This document shows, in pieces, positions 1 through 10,943 of a DNA stretch of 64,000 nucleotides. Location of the stretch: the NCBI GenBank assembly GCA_937924505.1, contig CALDSR010000045.1, forward strand, positions 1 through 64,000, given 5' to 3'. A model generated the notes under the pieces. That model was given only the letters and a program-made list of their open reading frames with translations, ran no database searches and had not been told where the DNA came from. A program made the position numbers and the translations under genes. This DNA comes from an uncultured Granulosicoccus sp. (lineage in GTDB: Bacteria > Pseudomonadota > Gammaproteobacteria > Granulosicoccales > Granulosicoccaceae). Each line of letters opens with the position of its first letter. The stretch's first letter is position 1.

Positions 1-1020
1 CAAGCTGCTGGCACAGATTTGCGCGATGCGCGTTTGCAGCAATTCGATTTCGGTCTGGTGCGCCAGAAGCTTCTCTACATAGGGCTTTTTGGACTTGGTG
101 ACAGACGCAAACCACTCTGGATCGGTTTCATGACCCGGGAATGACTTGATGAACTCGCCGCGTGGCATGCGGCAAGTCTTGACGCAGAGATCACGAATCT
201 GACGCTCGAGTGAACGGATGCGTTCAACCTGTCCACGCAGACCTTGCACCAGAGTGGCAACGAATACCGGCGCATATTTGAATTCGAGGAAGATCGCTGA
301 GACCTTCTCCATTTCAGCCTTGCCTTTTGCATCCTGTACACCGTCTGCCGCATCGATGGCTTTGAGTGCCTTTGCATACTGCTTTTGCAAAGCAAGAATA
401 CGGCGCGCCATTTCTTCCATGTCAGGGCCGGTGTCAACGGGATCATCATCATCATCGTCTGAAGGCGGCTTGGCGACATTGATCTCGTCGGTCTTTTCCT
501 TGAAGTTGACGATGATGTCAGTGAAGCGCATCTGCTCATCGACGAACATCTGGTAGCGCTCGAGGAGGACGTTGATTGTCTCTGGGTACGTGCCGAGAGC
601 CGCGAGTACCTGCCGCAAGCCATCCTCGATACGCTTGGCGATTTCGATTTCGCCTTCGCGGGTCAGCAGTTCGACTGTTCCCATCTCACGCATGTACATG
701 CGTACCGGATCTGTGGTGCGACCAAATTCGCCATCGACGGTGGCCAGTACCGCGGCGGCCTCATCGGCGGCATCGTCATCTGTGGTCGACGTGTTGTCGT
801 TGATGCTGAGCGTGTCAGCTTCAGGCGCAACTTCACCAACGGTGATGCCCATGTCGGCAATCATCGCGATGATCTCTTCCACTTGCTCGGGATCTACGAT
901 ACCCTCGGGAAGGTGGTCATTGACCTCGGCGTATGTCAGGAACCCTTGTTCCTTGCCCTTGGCAATCAGCTCTTTGAGGCTGGACTGCTGTTTCTGGTCC
1001 ATTGCAATACGAGCGCTCAT
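1..1020 (-). CDS. rpoD: RNA polymerase sigma factor RpoD (sigma-70), N-terminal part, runs off the window
   Basis: Primary sigma factor that directs RNA polymerase to housekeeping promoters. The first 340 codons are present and the reading frame stays open to base 1, so regions 2-4 lie outside. The N-terminus matches region 1.1 (LTYAEVNDHLPE near residues 29-40), followed by an acidic linker, region 1.2 (DPVRMYMREMG then LLTREGEIEIAKRIEDG) and the start of the non-conserved region with an Asp-rich stretch. The ATG at 1018-1020 has AGAGGT just upstream; a second in-frame ATG six codons later (MDQKQQSS) aligns with the E. coli start and is the alternative. It is divergent from tkt with a 377-base gap. 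Confidence 0.96.
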   Translation of the reverse strand, partial: MSARIAMDQKQQSSLKELIAKGKEQGFLTYAEVNDHLPEGIVDPEQVEEIIAMIADMGITVGEVAPEADTLSINDNTSTTDDDAADEAAAVLATVDGEFGRTTDPVRMYMREMGTVELLTREGEIEIAKRIEDGLRQVLAALGTYPETINVLLERYQMFVDEQMRFTDIIVNFKEKTDEINVAKPPSDDDDDDPVDTGPDMEEMARRILALQKQYAKALKAIDAADGVQDAKGKAEMEKVSAIFLEFKYAPVFVATLVQGLRGQVERIRSLERQIRDLCVKTCRMPRGEFIKSFPGHETDPEWFASVTKSKKPYVEKLLAHQTEIELLQTRIAQICASSL

Positions 1021-1397
1021 ACTACCTCTGCGGTCAGGTGAACCCCCTATTATACTAGGCGGGTGGGTTTAGTGTGAGAAATCACCGCGCAAGGCATTAA
1101 AATCGCCTTTAAAGCGTCAATTTGCCACCATGTTCGTGCTTTTTTGGCTTTTACCAGCTTGTTTGGCCACCAGATTCAAGCCAAAATCTTCATCGCTTGC
1201 CGAAATTTTGGTTTCTGACCGCAAAAACGCTGTCAGGTTTCCTTTGCCGAGAATATAGGGGTAGTGGAAAAAAGGCGCATTTTCAGTTGACTCCATAAGA
1301 TGACCAAGTGTTGTTCGGCGCTTCGGCAACATAAGCCCATAGCGCCTCGCTTATACTGGTCGGTTCTATCCCTTTAATTGTTCTTGGAGTTTTGAGC
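1021..1397. other. Divergent intergenic region rpoD / tkt
   Basis: This 377-base stretch separates the divergent rpoD and tkt genes. It holds the rpoD -10 candidate (1049-1054, reverse) and a TATACT at 1352-1357 (forward) that could be the tkt -10, about 40 bases before the tkt ATG, without a clear -35. Short open frames here have no start signal or recognisable product. No RNA gene or strong terminator is seen. Confidence 0.5.
1049..1054 (-). promoter_or_regulatory. Candidate -10 box of rpoD
   Basis: Read on the reverse strand this is a perfect TATAAT, about 28 bases upstream of the rpoD ATG. No convincing -35 hexamer is seen 16-18 bases further upstream, so this is a motif-level call only. 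Confidence 0.35.
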
Positions 1398-3401
1398 ATG
1401 GCCGATCGTCGTGAGCTGGCAAATGCTGTCCGTGCGCTGAGTATGGATGCAGTGCAACAGGCCAATTCGGGTCACCCTGGTGCGCCGATGGGTATGGCTG
1501 ATATCGCGGAGGTATTGTGGAATGACTTCCTCAGTCACAACCCGGCGAATCCGAACTGGAGCAATCGCGACCGTTTTGTATTGTCGAATGGACATGCTTC
1601 CATGTTGCTGTACTCATTGTTGCATTTGTCTGGCTATGCCTTGCCGATCGATGAGATAAAAAACTTCCGTCAGCTGCACAGCAAGACACCTGGGCATCCC
1701 GAATTTGGCTACGCACCGGGTGTCGAGACCACCACCGGGCCGCTCGGACAAGGCATTGCCAATGCGGTTGGCATGGCGATCGCCGAGAAGACGCTGGCAG
1801 CGCAGTTCAATCGCGAGGGCCACACTATTGTCGATCACAACACCTGGGTATTTCTGGGCGATGGCTGCTTGATGGAAGGCATCTCGCATGAAGCCTGTTC
1901 CCTGGCTGGCACGCTCGGTCTGGGCAAGTTGATCGCTATTTACGATGATAACGGCATCTCGATTGATGGCGAGGTCGAAGGCTGGTTCACCGACGACACG
2001 CCAGCCCGTTTTCGTGCGTATGGCTGGGATGTGATTGAAGCGGTTGATGGGCACGATGGCGAAGCCATCAAAGCGGCCATCACGGCGGCAAAACAGGAAA
2101 CCGGCAAACCGACCCTGATCTGTGCGCGAACCACCATCGGCTTTGGTTCGCCGAACAAAGGTGGCAAGGAATCCAGTCATGGCGCACCATTAGGCGACGA
2201 TGAAATCGTGTTGGCGAAGCAGCAGCTTGGCTGGCAGTACGCAGCGTTTGAAATTCCGAACGAAATCTATGCCGGGTGGAATGCGGGCGATGCCGGTGAA
2301 AAGCGTGAAGCGAGCTGGCAGACGAATTTCGCTAAGTACCGTGCGGCACATGCAGAACTCGCGGCCGAATTTGAACGTCGCATGAACGGTGAATTGCCAG
2401 CTAATTGGCAGACACATGCCAATGCGTTTATCAAGTCGGTCAATGACAAGGCCGAGACGATAGCATCGCGCAAGGCCTCACAAAATACCTTGAACGGGTT
2501 TGGGCCCTTACTGCCGGAATTCTTGGGCGGTTCTGCCGATCTTGCTGGTTCGAACTTGACGATCTGGTCCGGGTCGAAAGTCATTCACGATGAACCGGAT
2601 GGCAATTACATCAATTATGGTGTGCGTGAATTTGGCATGTCGGCGATCACTAACGGGATCTGCCTGCACGGTGGCTTCAGACCGTATTCTGCGACTTTTC
2701 TGATGTTCTCCGAGTACAGCCGTAATGCCTTGCGCATGAGCGCCCTGATGAAACTGCCAAATATCAATGTGTTCACTCACGATTCTGTTGGCCTCGGCGA
2801 AGATGGTCCGACGCATCAGCCTGTCGAGCAAACAGCCAGCTTGCGGTTGATGCCGCGTATGTCGGTATGGCGCCCATGTGATGCAGTGGAATCAGCGGTT
2901 GCGTGGAAATGTGCGATTGAAAAACGTGATGGCCCTTCAAGTCTGATCTTCAGCCGACAAGGCTTGCCACATGTGCCGCGTAGCGATGAACAAATCGCCG
3001 CTATTGAACGGGGAGGTTACATCGTGCAGGAACCAGCGGGTAACGTTGATGCGATTGTGATTGCAACCGGTTCGGAAGTATCGTTGGCACTGGATGCGGC
3101 CAAACAATTGGAAGCACAAGGCAAGGGCGTGCGTGTTGTGTCCATGCCTTGTACCGATTACTTCGATGCGCAGGATGAGGCGTATCGCGAATCGGTATTA
3201 CCGCGCTCGATCACTGCGCGTGTCGCGGTGGAAGCAGGCATGCCGGATTTATGGCGTAAATATGTCGGTCTGGTGGGCGATGTTCTCGGAATCGATACTT
3301 TTGGTGAATCTGGTCCAGCCAAAGATGTGTTTGCGCATTTTGGTATCAGTTCTGACAATCTGGCAAGCAAAATCAATGACGTGATTTCACGCACAACGTG
3401 A
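1398..3401 (+). CDS. tkt: Transketolase
   Basis: Thiamine-diphosphate enzyme of the pentose phosphate pathway that moves two-carbon ketol units between sugar phosphates. The 667-residue length is typical. Visible signatures are [12 protein letters not shown] near the N-terminus, the ThDP-binding segment starting GDGCLMEG at about residue 154, the middle pyrimidine-binding part ([18 protein letters not shown]) and a C-terminal transketolase domain. ATG 1398 is chosen over the upstream in-frame TTG (1392) because GGAG at 1386-1389 lies 8 bases before it. It heads a run of carbon-metabolism genes (gap, pgk, fbaB) in the same direction, 62 bases before gap. Confidence 0.97.
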   Translation: MADRRELANAVRALSMDAVQQANSGHPGAPMGMADIAEVLWNDFLSHNPANPNWSNRDRFVLSNGHASMLLYSLLHLSGYALPIDEIKNFRQLHSKTPGHPEFGYAPGVETTTGPLGQGIANAVGMAIAEKTLAAQFNREGHTIVDHNTWVFLGDGCLMEGISHEACSLAGTLGLGKLIAIYDDNGISIDGEVEGWFTDDTPARFRAYGWDVIEAVDGHDGEAIKAAITAAKQETGKPTLICARTTIGFGSPNKGGKESSHGAPLGDDEIVLAKQQLGWQYAAFEIPNEIYAGWNAGDAGEKREASWQTNFAKYRAAHAELAAEFERRMNGELPANWQTHANAFIKSVNDKAETIASRKASQNTLNGFGPLLPEFLGGSADLAGSNLTIWSGSKVIHDEPDGNYINYGVREFGMSAITNGICLHGGFRPYSATFLMFSEYSRNALRMSALMKLPNINVFTHDSVGLGEDGPTHQPVEQTASLRLMPRMSVWRPCDAVESAVAWKCAIEKRDGPSSLIFSRQGLPHVPRSDEQIAAIERGGYIVQEPAGNVDAIVIATGSEVSLALDAAKQLEAQGKGVRVVSMPCTDYFDAQDEAYRESVLPRSITARVAVEAGMPDLWRKYVGLVGDVLGIDTFGESGPAKDVFAHFGISSDNLASKINDVISRTT

Positions 3402-3463
3402 CGTCTTGCGTTATCTTGGTCGGCTTGAATTCAAAAAATCAATAATGTAACAGGAGTGGTGGA

Positions 3464-4465
3464 ATGGCTGTAAAAGTTGGGATTAATGGTTACGGACGTA
3501 TCGGACGCAACATTCTGCGAGCCATTCACGAGCTGGATCGCACCAGTGAATTCGACGTGGTTGCTATCAACGATCTTGGCGATCCGGAAACCAACGCACA
3601 CCTGACTCAGTACGACACTGCTCACGGCAAGTTCAATGGCACGGTAACCGTTGATGGTGATTACCTGAACGTAAACGGTGATCGATTGAAAGTTTTGGCA
3701 GAACGTGACCCGTCCAAGCTACCGTGGGGCGAGCTAGGTGTTGATGTCGTTCTCGAATGCACCGGACTCTTTCGTACGCGCGAAGCTGCTGCCCAGCACA
3801 TCGCCGGTGGTGCGAAGAAAGTCATCATCTCAGCGCCTGCAAAAGGTGACGTTGATGCGACGATTGTGTATGGCGTCAATGAAGGTGTACTGAAAAGCTC
3901 CGACCAGATCATCTCCAATGCATCGTGCACCACGAATTGTCTAGCACCGTTGGCGAAGGCACTGAATGATGCAGTCGGTATTGAACACGGCCTGATGACC
4001 ACGATACATGCTTACACAAATGGCCAACGTTTGACTGACGCCTATCATTCGGACATTCGTCGCGCGCGATCCGCAACCATGTCAATGATCCCGACAACTA
4101 CCGGCGCGGCTGTTGCTGTTGGCTTGGTATTGCCTGAACTCAACGGCAGACTTGATGGCTTTGCAATGCGTGTCCCGACCATCAATGTATCGATTGTCGA
4201 TCTCGCGTTTACCGCCAGCCGCGATACCTCGGTTGAACAGATCAATAGCGCAATGCAAAAAGCGGCTGATGGCAAGATCTTCGCCTACAACGACAAGCCC
4301 CTTGTATCGATCGACTTCAATCACACGTCAACTTCATCAAACTTCGATGCCGAGATGACCCGTGTCATGAATGGTCGTTTGGTCAAGGTGTGCTCTTGGT
4401 ATGACAATGAGTGGGGTTTCTCCTGTCGCATGCTCGATACCACGCTTGCCGCAATGAAGGCTTGA
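3464..4465 (+). CDS. gap: Type I glyceraldehyde-3-phosphate dehydrogenase
   Basis: Glycolytic enzyme that converts glyceraldehyde-3-phosphate, NAD+ and phosphate to 1,3-bisphosphoglycerate. The Rossmann motif GYGRIGRN is at the N-terminus, and the catalytic motif ASCTTNC places the nucleophilic Cys at residue 155. The HAYT and PTTTGAA segments are typical of GAPDH rather than of erythrose-4-phosphate dehydrogenase (Epd), although the gene sits where Epd lies in E. coli, upstream of pgk and an aldolase. AGGAG seven bases before the ATG fixes the start. It is followed after 3 bases by pgk, so the two are probably co-transcribed. Confidence 0.96.
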   Translation: MAVKVGINGYGRIGRNILRAIHELDRTSEFDVVAINDLGDPETNAHLTQYDTAHGKFNGTVTVDGDYLNVNGDRLKVLAERDPSKLPWGELGVDVVLECTGLFRTREAAAQHIAGGAKKVIISAPAKGDVDATIVYGVNEGVLKSSDQIISNASCTTNCLAPLAKALNDAVGIEHGLMTTIHAYTNGQRLTDAYHSDIRRARSATMSMIPTTTGAAVAVGLVLPELNGRLDGFAMRVPTINVSIVDLAFTASRDTSVEQINSAMQKAADGKIFAYNDKPLVSIDFNHTSTSSNFDAEMTRVMNGRLVKVCSWYDNEWGFSCRMLDTTLAAMKA

Positions 4466-4468
4466 TAC

Positions 4469-5641
4469 ATGAAGTTACTGACCGAGCTGCCGTTGTCGGG
4501 CCAGCGTTTGCTGATCAGACAGGATCTGAACGTGCCACTGTCCGGTGGCGCGATCACATCCGACAAACGTATACGCGCCTCGATTCCGACCCTGCAGTAC
4601 GCCCTTGCAGCGGGTGCGCGTGTCATGGTCATGTCGCATCTTGGTCGGCCGGTTGAAGGTGAACCTGATGAAGCTTCTTCCTTGCAGCCTGTCGCGACAC
4701 GTTTGTCTGAATTGCTCGATCAGCCTGTTCGCTTGATCACAAATTATCTAACTGAAGTCCCTGAGGTTGCCGAAGGCGAACTCGTTCTGCTCGAAAACGT
4801 GCGCTTCAACAAGGGTGAGAAAAACGATGACGCGGCGCTCAGTGGCCAGTATGCCGCGCTCTGTGATATCTATGCCATGGATGCTTTTGGGACGGCTCAT
4901 CGTGCACAAGCATCGACGCACGGCGTCGCGCAACAAGCACCGGTTGCCTGTGCAGGTCCCTTGCTCGCCAAAGAGCTGGACGCGTTAAGCCTGGCGCTCG
5001 AGAAGCCTGCGCGTCCGCTGATTGCGATCGTTGGTGGATCGAAAGTATCAACCAAGCTGACCGTGCTGGAAAGCCTTGCCGACAAGGTCGATCAACTGAT
5101 CGTCGGTGGTGGTATCGCGAACACCTTTATTGCGGCTGCCGGGCATGCTGTCGGCAAGTCACTGTTTGAAAAAGATCTTCTTGCCGACGCGGCTGCCTTG
5201 ATGAGAAAGGCTCAAGCCCGCGGTGCGGCAATTCCGGTACCCATCGACGTGGTTTGCGCGACTGAATTCAGTGCTGATAGCGACGCGGTTGTGCGAAAAG
5301 TGTCAGAGGTTCAGGCCGATGAAATGATTCTCGATATCGGTCCGGAGACCGCAGCACAGTATGCAGAGCTGTTGAAAGGGGGCGGTACGATCGTCTGGAA
5401 TGGTCCGGTCGGCGTTTTCGAATTTGACGCTTTCGGTCATGGCACGGAAGCGCTGTCCAAGGCCGTTGCGGAGTCCAGTGCTTTCTCGATTGCCGGTGGT
5501 GGAGACACGCTGGCGGCGGTTGACAAATACGGTATCGAATCCCGGGTCTCCTATATATCTACCGGAGGCGGTGCCTTCCTTGAGTTTCTTGAAGGAAAAA
5601 CCTTGCCCGCCGTCACCGTATTGTCGAGTCGCAGCGCCTAG
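4469..5641 (+). CDS. pgk: Phosphoglycerate kinase
   Basis: Transfers phosphate from 1,3-bisphosphoglycerate to ADP in the cytoplasm. The 390-residue length is normal. Family signatures are [11 protein letters not shown] near the N-terminus, [32 protein letters not shown], and the C-terminal nucleotide-binding part with NGPVGVFE and a GGGDT segment. The start is 3 bases after the gap stop; a weak AAGG in the end of gap is the only ribosome-binding candidate, which suggests translational coupling. Confidence 0.97.
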   Translation: MKLLTELPLSGQRLLIRQDLNVPLSGGAITSDKRIRASIPTLQYALAAGARVMVMSHLGRPVEGEPDEASSLQPVATRLSELLDQPVRLITNYLTEVPEVAEGELVLLENVRFNKGEKNDDAALSGQYAALCDIYAMDAFGTAHRAQASTHGVAQQAPVACAGPLLAKELDALSLALEKPARPLIAIVGGSKVSTKLTVLESLADKVDQLIVGGGIANTFIAAAGHAVGKSLFEKDLLADAAALMRKAQARGAAIPVPIDVVCATEFSADSDAVVRKVSEVQADEMILDIGPETAAQYAELLKGGGTIVWNGPVGVFEFDAFGHGTEALSKAVAESSAFSIAGGGDTLAAVDKYGIESRVSYISTGGGAFLEFLEGKTLPAVTVLSSRSA

Positions 5642-5744
5642 CGTAGGCGGAGGTAAGTATTGAGCCGTTTTCTTGGTATGTCATGGCGCTAATGGCGTGA
5701 ATCTTGCCGCACGTCCTGGATACGTATTTTAAGGAATATACCCA

Positions 5745-6794
5745 ATGACTGACATCGTTTCATTACTTGGCGACGACGCTGAATACCTGCTCGATCATAC
5801 GTGTAAGGGACTGCCCAAGGAGATGGTGCAACTTCCAGGGCCGGACTACGTGGATCGCGTCATCGGCGTCAGTGATCGTGGGCCAGGTACCATGCGTGCG
5901 ATGCAGCAGATCTTCGACGCTGGCCGTCTTGGCGGTACGGGTTTTATGTCGATGCTGCCTGTGGATCAAGGCATAGAACATTCAGCCGGGGCTTCTTTCG
6001 CGCCGAACCCGATCTACTTTGATCCGGCCAATATCGTAGAACTGGCTATCGAGGGCGGTTGTAATTGCGTTGCGTCAACACTTGGTGTGCTCGGCTCGGT
6101 TTCTCGTCGTTACGCGCATCGCATCCCCTTTATGGTCAAACTCAATCACAACGAGACCTTGACCTTGCCAGCGATGTACGAGCAGACCTTGTTCGCACAG
6201 GTAGAACAATGCTTTGATCTGGGTGCCTTGGCGGTTGGCGCGACTATCTATTTTGGATCGCCTGATTCACGTCGCCAGATACAGGAAATTTCCGAGGCGT
6301 TTCATCGTGCGCATGAACTGGGTATGGTCACGGTACTGTGGGCCTATTTACGTAATGGGGAATTCAAAAAGGACGGCACTGACTACCACGTATCAGCCGA
6401 TTTGACGGGGCAGGCCAACCACATTGCCAGCACAATTCAGGCAGACATCGTCAAACAAAAGCAGGCTGAAACCAATGGCGGCTATAACGCGATTGGCTTT
6501 GGCAACACACATCCCAAGGTTTACTCGGAACTCACGACCGATCACCCAGTAGACCTGGTGCGTTATCAGGTGGCGAACTGCTATATGGGACGTGCCGGTT
6601 TGATCAACTCTGGTGGTGGTTCTGGTGACAACGATTTACAGCAAGCGGTCCGAACAGCGGTCATTAACAAACGCGCTGGTGGTATGGGTCTTATTTCTGG
6701 GCGTAAGGCGTTTCAAAAAGACATGAAAGAAGGTGTTGCTTTACTTAACGCGATTCAGGATGCTTACCTTGATGATCGCGTCACGATCGCCTAG
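5745..6794 (+). CDS. fbaB: Class I fructose-bisphosphate aldolase (FbaB type)
   Basis: Schiff-base aldolase that cleaves or forms fructose-1,6-bisphosphate. At 349 residues it is nearly the length of E. coli FbaB and resembles it throughout, for example [41 protein letters not shown] and [13 protein letters not shown]. It therefore belongs to the DhnA/FbaB family rather than to the zinc-dependent class II enzyme often found after pgk. AAGGA lies 9 bases before the ATG. A 103-base gap after pgk leaves room for its own promoter. It converges with the DUF4105 gene. Confidence 0.95.
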   Translation: MTDIVSLLGDDAEYLLDHTCKGLPKEMVQLPGPDYVDRVIGVSDRGPGTMRAMQQIFDAGRLGGTGFMSMLPVDQGIEHSAGASFAPNPIYFDPANIVELAIEGGCNCVASTLGVLGSVSRRYAHRIPFMVKLNHNETLTLPAMYEQTLFAQVEQCFDLGALAVGATIYFGSPDSRRQIQEISEAFHRAHELGMVTVLWAYLRNGEFKKDGTDYHVSADLTGQANHIASTIQADIVKQKQAETNGGYNAIGFGNTHPKVYSELTTDHPVDLVRYQVANCYMGRAGLINSGGGSGDNDLQQAVRTAVINKRAGGMGLISGRKAFQKDMKEGVALLNAIQDAYLDDRVTIA

Positions 6795-6819
6795 CTTTAG
6801 TCGCGATTAAAGACCCGAG

Positions 6820-8724
6820 TTAAAAGTAAAAACGGTAGGCGATATCGACCGTTGTCGTATCATCGCTGTCGACGTTTTCGTAGGCAGCGGTCACCCTTAG
6901 TGCGTGATTGGTACTCAGATTGAAATTGCTGATAGCGCTGACGCCAAAACGTGCAGAGCTTGATTCGATGGAATCGACCGATGCGGCGAACTGGTGTGTG
7001 CCCCATGGTTGGTACCACAGTAAACCGGCATTCGCATGAATATTGAAAAACGTCCGTGTGCTACCGGTCAGCACATTGACTGATGGGCCGGCGAGCGCGA
7101 ACGCAATCGTATTCTTTGCAATCGGGAGTGATTTTCCCACCGAACCTTGCAGACGTCCACCAAGGCGGTTGTCGCCGATCAAGGTATCCCGCGCGAGGCC
7201 GACTTTCAGGGTCCAGGAAAGGCTGTTGAATTCTCGAGGCCGGTCGCTGATCGATTGCAGTTGCACCAGCTCGAAGCCCTGTACTTGAGTGTCACTATTT
7301 TCATCCCGACGCACGGTCAATTCAGCCAAAGAGATGCCCGCACCACGCAGGTAACCGTCCTGCCGATCGAGAAGATCATGATAGCTGGCGCGAAAAGACA
7401 GATCGGTGTAGTTGAGACCGTCGCGTCGCCCAAAACCTAAGCTGAACAACCTTGTATCGTGTGCACTTTCAGGTGTCGGCGGTGTGGGTGGTATCGGTTT
7501 GTTGAAATCTTCTATCTGGCTGATGTGTTTGAGCAACGCAAGTCGGCGTTTGGCGATCTCGGGAGTTCTTACGGTTTTGCGCGAACGATAGGTTAAAAGA
7601 TCATTGGCTGCGGTGATGATTTTCGCCTGATCCTCCGCGGCAATACTGGAAAAATCGGCGTCGCTCGCCCGCGCTGGATTGTCTTCGATGATTGATACCC
7701 AGCGTCTTAGCTTGTTCGGCACATGGTTAATGGTTGTGTGTAATTGGGTGCCGAGAGAAGGACGATAGTTTGTCGTTGCGACGATGTCGGAATTGACCAC
7801 GGCCTTGACCGTGTCCGCGGGTATGGCGGTCAACGGAAATTGTTCGGTCAGCGATAATGATGGTCGCGCCCATTCAATCAGTTCCAGCAGGCGAAATGAG
7901 CAGTTCTGGCGAAAGAAGTAGTAGTCAAAATTGATATCACTGAGTTCCCAGGCATGCATGACCAATCGTTCGACTTCCCTGGGTGTCAGGTCTAGTTGAT
8001 ATTCCCAGATGTCGCGGTTTTCTATCGCGCCATATTCCTGCAGTTTCTGAAAGTAGGGCACTGAATTGAACTTGCCGGCATAAGCACCCGCGATGCCCTT
8101 GAAGGCGTAGCCTGCGGTAAATGAATCATCCTGACCGACATCTGCGGCAAAATTAAGTGACCAGGACAACCAGTCGGAGTTACTGTCAATATTTTCCGGG
8201 TCGATCCTGAGCAAGGTGTGCCCGAACATCGATGAAGGGCTATTCAGAAAGGACGCCGGGAAAACAAGTGTGATGGTATGCGGATTTACTCGCTCTATCC
8301 AATCGTGGAACTCAGTGCAATGAGCGGGTACAGCGGCGGCTGCCAGGTCGAGCTTTTCGCGTAACCAGACTGAGCGCGCAACAAATCGGCAATGTGCAGA
8401 GAGTGTTTCGGCGTTTTCACTCGGCACAGGCTGTTTCGACAACAGTTGCTCGATGCTGGCCAGTAGCTCGGCTTCCGGATTGGTCTTGCCGCTGCTGGCG
8501 AGGAAAAAGCGCTCATCATCAACATGGCTTTCTATCGACGTCCTGGAACGCCAGGAAGGGTAGTAATGAACCAGACGCCGCCATTCAATTGAGTCTGCCA
8601 ACTTCAGCTGTCGAGCCCGATCCTGTAATTCGCCGACTGAAGATTTTCCGGTCTCGACAGATTGAGAGGCGGTAGCGAACAGGGCACCGCCGATCAGGCA
8701 GGCGATGCGAAAGATTGATTTCAT
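6820..8724 (-). CDS. DUF4105 (Lnb N-terminal-like) periplasmic/outer-membrane protein
   Basis: Predicted exported protein of 634 residues. A longer open frame exists upstream, but ATG 8724 gives a good signal peptide (MKSIFRIACLIGG, then ALFATAS) and is preferred. The middle has the DUF4105 core (FPASFLNSPSSMFGHTLLRI, then NFAADVGQDDSF, and YYFFRQNCSFRLLELIEW with a Cys that may be functional). The last 200 residues alternate polar and hydrophobic residues and end in YRFYF, as in an outer-membrane beta-barrel. The role is unknown; the family contains the N-terminal domain of lacto-N-biosidase-like proteins. The downstream partner by orientation is the DUF3015 gene, which starts upstream and ends 99 bases before this start. 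Confidence 0.8.
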   Translation of the reverse strand: MKSIFRIACLIGGALFATASQSVETGKSSVGELQDRARQLKLADSIEWRRLVHYYPSWRSRTSIESHVDDERFFLASSGKTNPEAELLASIEQLLSKQPVPSENAETLSAHCRFVARSVWLREKLDLAAAAVPAHCTEFHDWIERVNPHTITLVFPASFLNSPSSMFGHTLLRIDPENIDSNSDWLSWSLNFAADVGQDDSFTAGYAFKGIAGAYAGKFNSVPYFQKLQEYGAIENRDIWEYQLDLTPREVERLVMHAWELSDINFDYYFFRQNCSFRLLELIEWARPSLSLTEQFPLTAIPADTVKAVVNSDIVATTNYRPSLGTQLHTTINHVPNKLRRWVSIIEDNPARASDADFSSIAAEDQAKIITAANDLLTYRSRKTVRTPEIAKRRLALLKHISQIEDFNKPIPPTPPTPESAHDTRLFSLGFGRRDGLNYTDLSFRASYHDLLDRQDGYLRGAGISLAELTVRRDENSDTQVQGFELVQLQSISDRPREFNSLSWTLKVGLARDTLIGDNRLGGRLQGSVGKSLPIAKNTIAFALAGPSVNVLTGSTRTFFNIHANAGLLWYQPWGTHQFAASVDSIESSSARFGVSAISNFNLSTNHALRVTAAYENVDSDDTTTVDIAYRFYF

Positions 8725-8823
8725 TTTCAAGGTGTGACAGTAACGAAAAACTGGCCGCTGGCAGGGACTCGCCGCCGATGTCGACGACGAGTTCCGGTTT
8801 TCAGTAAATCGTGTCAATCAGGT

Positions 8824-9306
8824 TCAACCGATGTACCGATTGAGTACTTCGTCTTCTGACATCAAGGCTACCATCGAATCCAGTACTTCCTGGCTAGTCA
8901 CTTCGGTGCTTGGGAATAACAGGGCAAAGTTCTCATGCATGAGTTGGTCGAAGTGTTGTCGATCCTGTTGCTCAACACCCATCATGACCGCAACGGCGTT
9001 TAGTGCTTCGCCCTCACCTTGGGCAACATCGGTTGAATATTCATCGAGAATGTCATCAAACCATACCAGTGCATCACCACCGTAAGTGAGCTCACCATCG
9101 GTGCTGCAACCGTTGGTGCCGAAGGTCATGCCGAAAGTGGCATTGCCCGACGTACCGTTGGTAATGGTTGCAACAAGATGTGGACCGAGTCCGCTTTGAC
9201 CCTCAAGCAACAGATTACCCCAACCGCAGTTCGGGCCGCCTGGAGCAACAGCAAGTGCTGTAGTCGAGGAACCAAGGAGGACAGTGCATAGTAATAATTT
9301 CTTCAT
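8824..9306 (-). CDS. DUF3015 family exported protein
   Basis: A 160-residue exported protein with signal peptide MKKLLLCTVLLGSSTTALA. After the signal come CGWGNLLLEGQSG and the segment ATITNGTSGNATFGMTFGTN, the hallmark of DUF3015. AAGGAA about 7 bases before the ATG supports the start. Function is not known. It lies just upstream of the DUF4105 gene on the same strand and the two are probably expressed together, which suggests a joint envelope role. Confidence 0.85.
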   Translation of the reverse strand: MKKLLLCTVLLGSSTTALAVAPGGPNCGWGNLLLEGQSGLGPHLVATITNGTSGNATFGMTFGTNGCSTDGELTYGGDALVWFDDILDEYSTDVAQGEGEALNAVAVMMGVEQQDRQHFDQLMHENFALLFPSTEVTSQEVLDSMVALMSEDEVLNRYIG

Positions 9307-9462
9307 AGGCCGTTCCTTCGTTTATTGATTGAAAACTGACGTATGGGCAACTAAGCGGTTAACTGACGAAGCGTTAAGACGCTGCCCGACAGTAGTGTAT
9401 ATGCTAGACCCGATTACGTTTGATCAAATCAAGCGAAGGCTGCTATGGGTGACAGAATACTG

Positions 9463-10386
9463 TCAACTTCGCACGGATTCAGTATTACTTTTGGTCAAGC
9501 GCTCCAATGCTTCCCGGTAGCGTGACAGCGTACCGTTGATGACATCTTCGGGCACGTTTGGTCCTGGTGCCTGCTTGTTCCAGGGGAGCGTCTCCAGCCA
9601 GTCGCGTACATATTGCTTGTCGTAGCTCGCCGGACTGCTGCCCGGTTCCCAGGTAGCCGCTTCCCAGAAGCGAGAGGAGTCCGGGGTCAGAATCTCATCC
9701 ATCAGAATAAGGTTGCCGTTTGCGTCGGTACCAAATTCGAATTTTGTATCGGCGATGATAATGCCTCGTTTTTGTGCATAGCTTGCGGCATCCTTGTAGA
9801 GCGCAATGCTGATGCGGCGTATGTCGTCAGCGAGTTGTTTACCAACAGTCGCTTCCATTTCGTCAAAACTGATATTTTCATCATGATCACCAACAGCCGC
9901 TTTGGTGGCCGGTGTGAAGATCACCTCTGGGAGTTGGTCGGCCTGCGAGAGGCCGGCGGGCAAGCTGATGCCACAGATTTGGCCGGTCTGTTGATAATCG
10001 TTCCAGCCTGAGCCGATCAGATAGCCGCGCACGACCGCTTCGACCGGTAAGGCATCCAGACGCTTGACGATCATGCAGCGTCCTTCGGCTTGAGCTCGTT
10101 CGGCGGGATCAGGTAGCACCGATGCCAGCGGCAGATTAACCAGATGGTTTGCGACCAATGCACGGGTGCGATTGAACCAGAAAAGTGCCAGTTCGGTCAG
10201 CAACTTGCCCTTGCCCGGAATCACGTTTGGCAGGATGACATCGAAAGCCGAGACGCGATCGGTGGCGATTATCAGGAAATGGTGATCGTCTATGGCATAG
10301 ATATCACGCACCTTGCCACGATAATGCAGGGGCAGGGAGCTGATTGATGTGGTGTGTAAACCGGTGTTGTTCTGGGTATCTGTCAT
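9463..10386 (-). CDS. purC: Phosphoribosylaminoimidazole-succinocarboxamide synthase (SAICAR synthetase)
   Basis: Joins aspartate to CAIR with ATP in de novo purine synthesis. The 307-residue protein shows YRGKVRDIYAID, the ATDRVSAFDVIL motif, VEAVVRGYLIGSGW, and IIADTKFEFG followed by LMDEILTPDSSR. The length is closer to the longer yeast-like PurC than to the 237-residue E. coli form. The open frame continues upstream, but ATG 10386 matches the family start and has TGGAG three bases before it. It is divergent from purE with only 51 bases between them, so the three purine genes share one control region. Confidence 0.95.
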   Translation of the reverse strand: MTDTQNNTGLHTTSISSLPLHYRGKVRDIYAIDDHHFLIIATDRVSAFDVILPNVIPGKGKLLTELALFWFNRTRALVANHLVNLPLASVLPDPAERAQAEGRCMIVKRLDALPVEAVVRGYLIGSGWNDYQQTGQICGISLPAGLSQADQLPEVIFTPATKAAVGDHDENISFDEMEATVGKQLADDIRRISIALYKDAASYAQKRGIIIADTKFEFGTDANGNLILMDEILTPDSSRFWEAATWEPGSSPASYDKQYVRDWLETLPWNKQAPGPNVPEDVINGTLSRYREALERLTKSNTESVRS

Positions 10387-10437
10387 GTGCTCCAGTATAC
10401 TCGTCGCCTTGAATGAAAAGCTCGGGATTCTCAACAG

Positions 10438-10935
10438 ATGGCTGACGCGCAAGTAGGCGTTGTAATGGGTAGTAACAGCGATTGGCAAGTCATGCAGCAT
10501 GCGGTCGAAGTGCTGGAACACTTGGGCATTGCGCATGAAAAGCAGGTGCTTTCCGCGCATCGTATGCCCGATGACATGTTCCGCTATGCCGAAGTGGCAG
10601 AATCGCGAGGATTGACCAGCATCATCGCGGGCGCAGGTGGGGCTGCACATCTACCCGGGATGCTCGCAGCCAAGACCCCCGTACCTGTGCTCGGAGTGCC
10701 GATACCGACGCGATATTTAAACGGTCAGGATTCGCTTTATTCGATATTGCAGATGCCCAAAGGCTTTCCTGTGGCAACATTTGCGATTGGTGAGCCGGGT
10801 GCGGCCAACGCCGCGCTGTTTGCAGCGGCCATGCTTGCGCCACACGACAGCACGATTGCCAAAAATCTCGCTGAATACCGGCAGGCTCAGCGGATGAAAG
10901 CATCCGCCATGCAGTTGCCACCAATACAGGGGTAA
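10438..10935 (+). CDS. purE: 5-(carboxyamino)imidazole ribonucleotide mutase
   Basis: Class I PurE, which converts N5-CAIR to CAIR in purine synthesis. The 165-residue protein has GVVMGSNSDW at the N-terminus, the SAHRMPD motif with the catalytic His, and IAGAGGAAHLPG. The presence of purK 8 bases downstream fits a class I mutase. No strong ribosome-binding site is seen before the ATG. Confidence 0.96.
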   Translation: MADAQVGVVMGSNSDWQVMQHAVEVLEHLGIAHEKQVLSAHRMPDDMFRYAEVAESRGLTSIIAGAGGAAHLPGMLAAKTPVPVLGVPIPTRYLNGQDSLYSILQMPKGFPVATFAIGEPGAANAALFAAAMLAPHDSTIAKNLAEYRQAQRMKASAMQLPPIQG

Positions 10936-10943
10936 GACTCGAG

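Noticed and set aside
3464..4465. Annotation as erythrose-4-phosphate dehydrogenase (epd) from gene order
   Set aside because: The HAYT and PTTTGAA segments are those of glyceraldehyde-3-phosphate dehydrogenase.
10387..10650. N-terminal extension of PurC in the open frame
   Set aside because: It would overlap the divergent purE gene and lies before the conserved family start.
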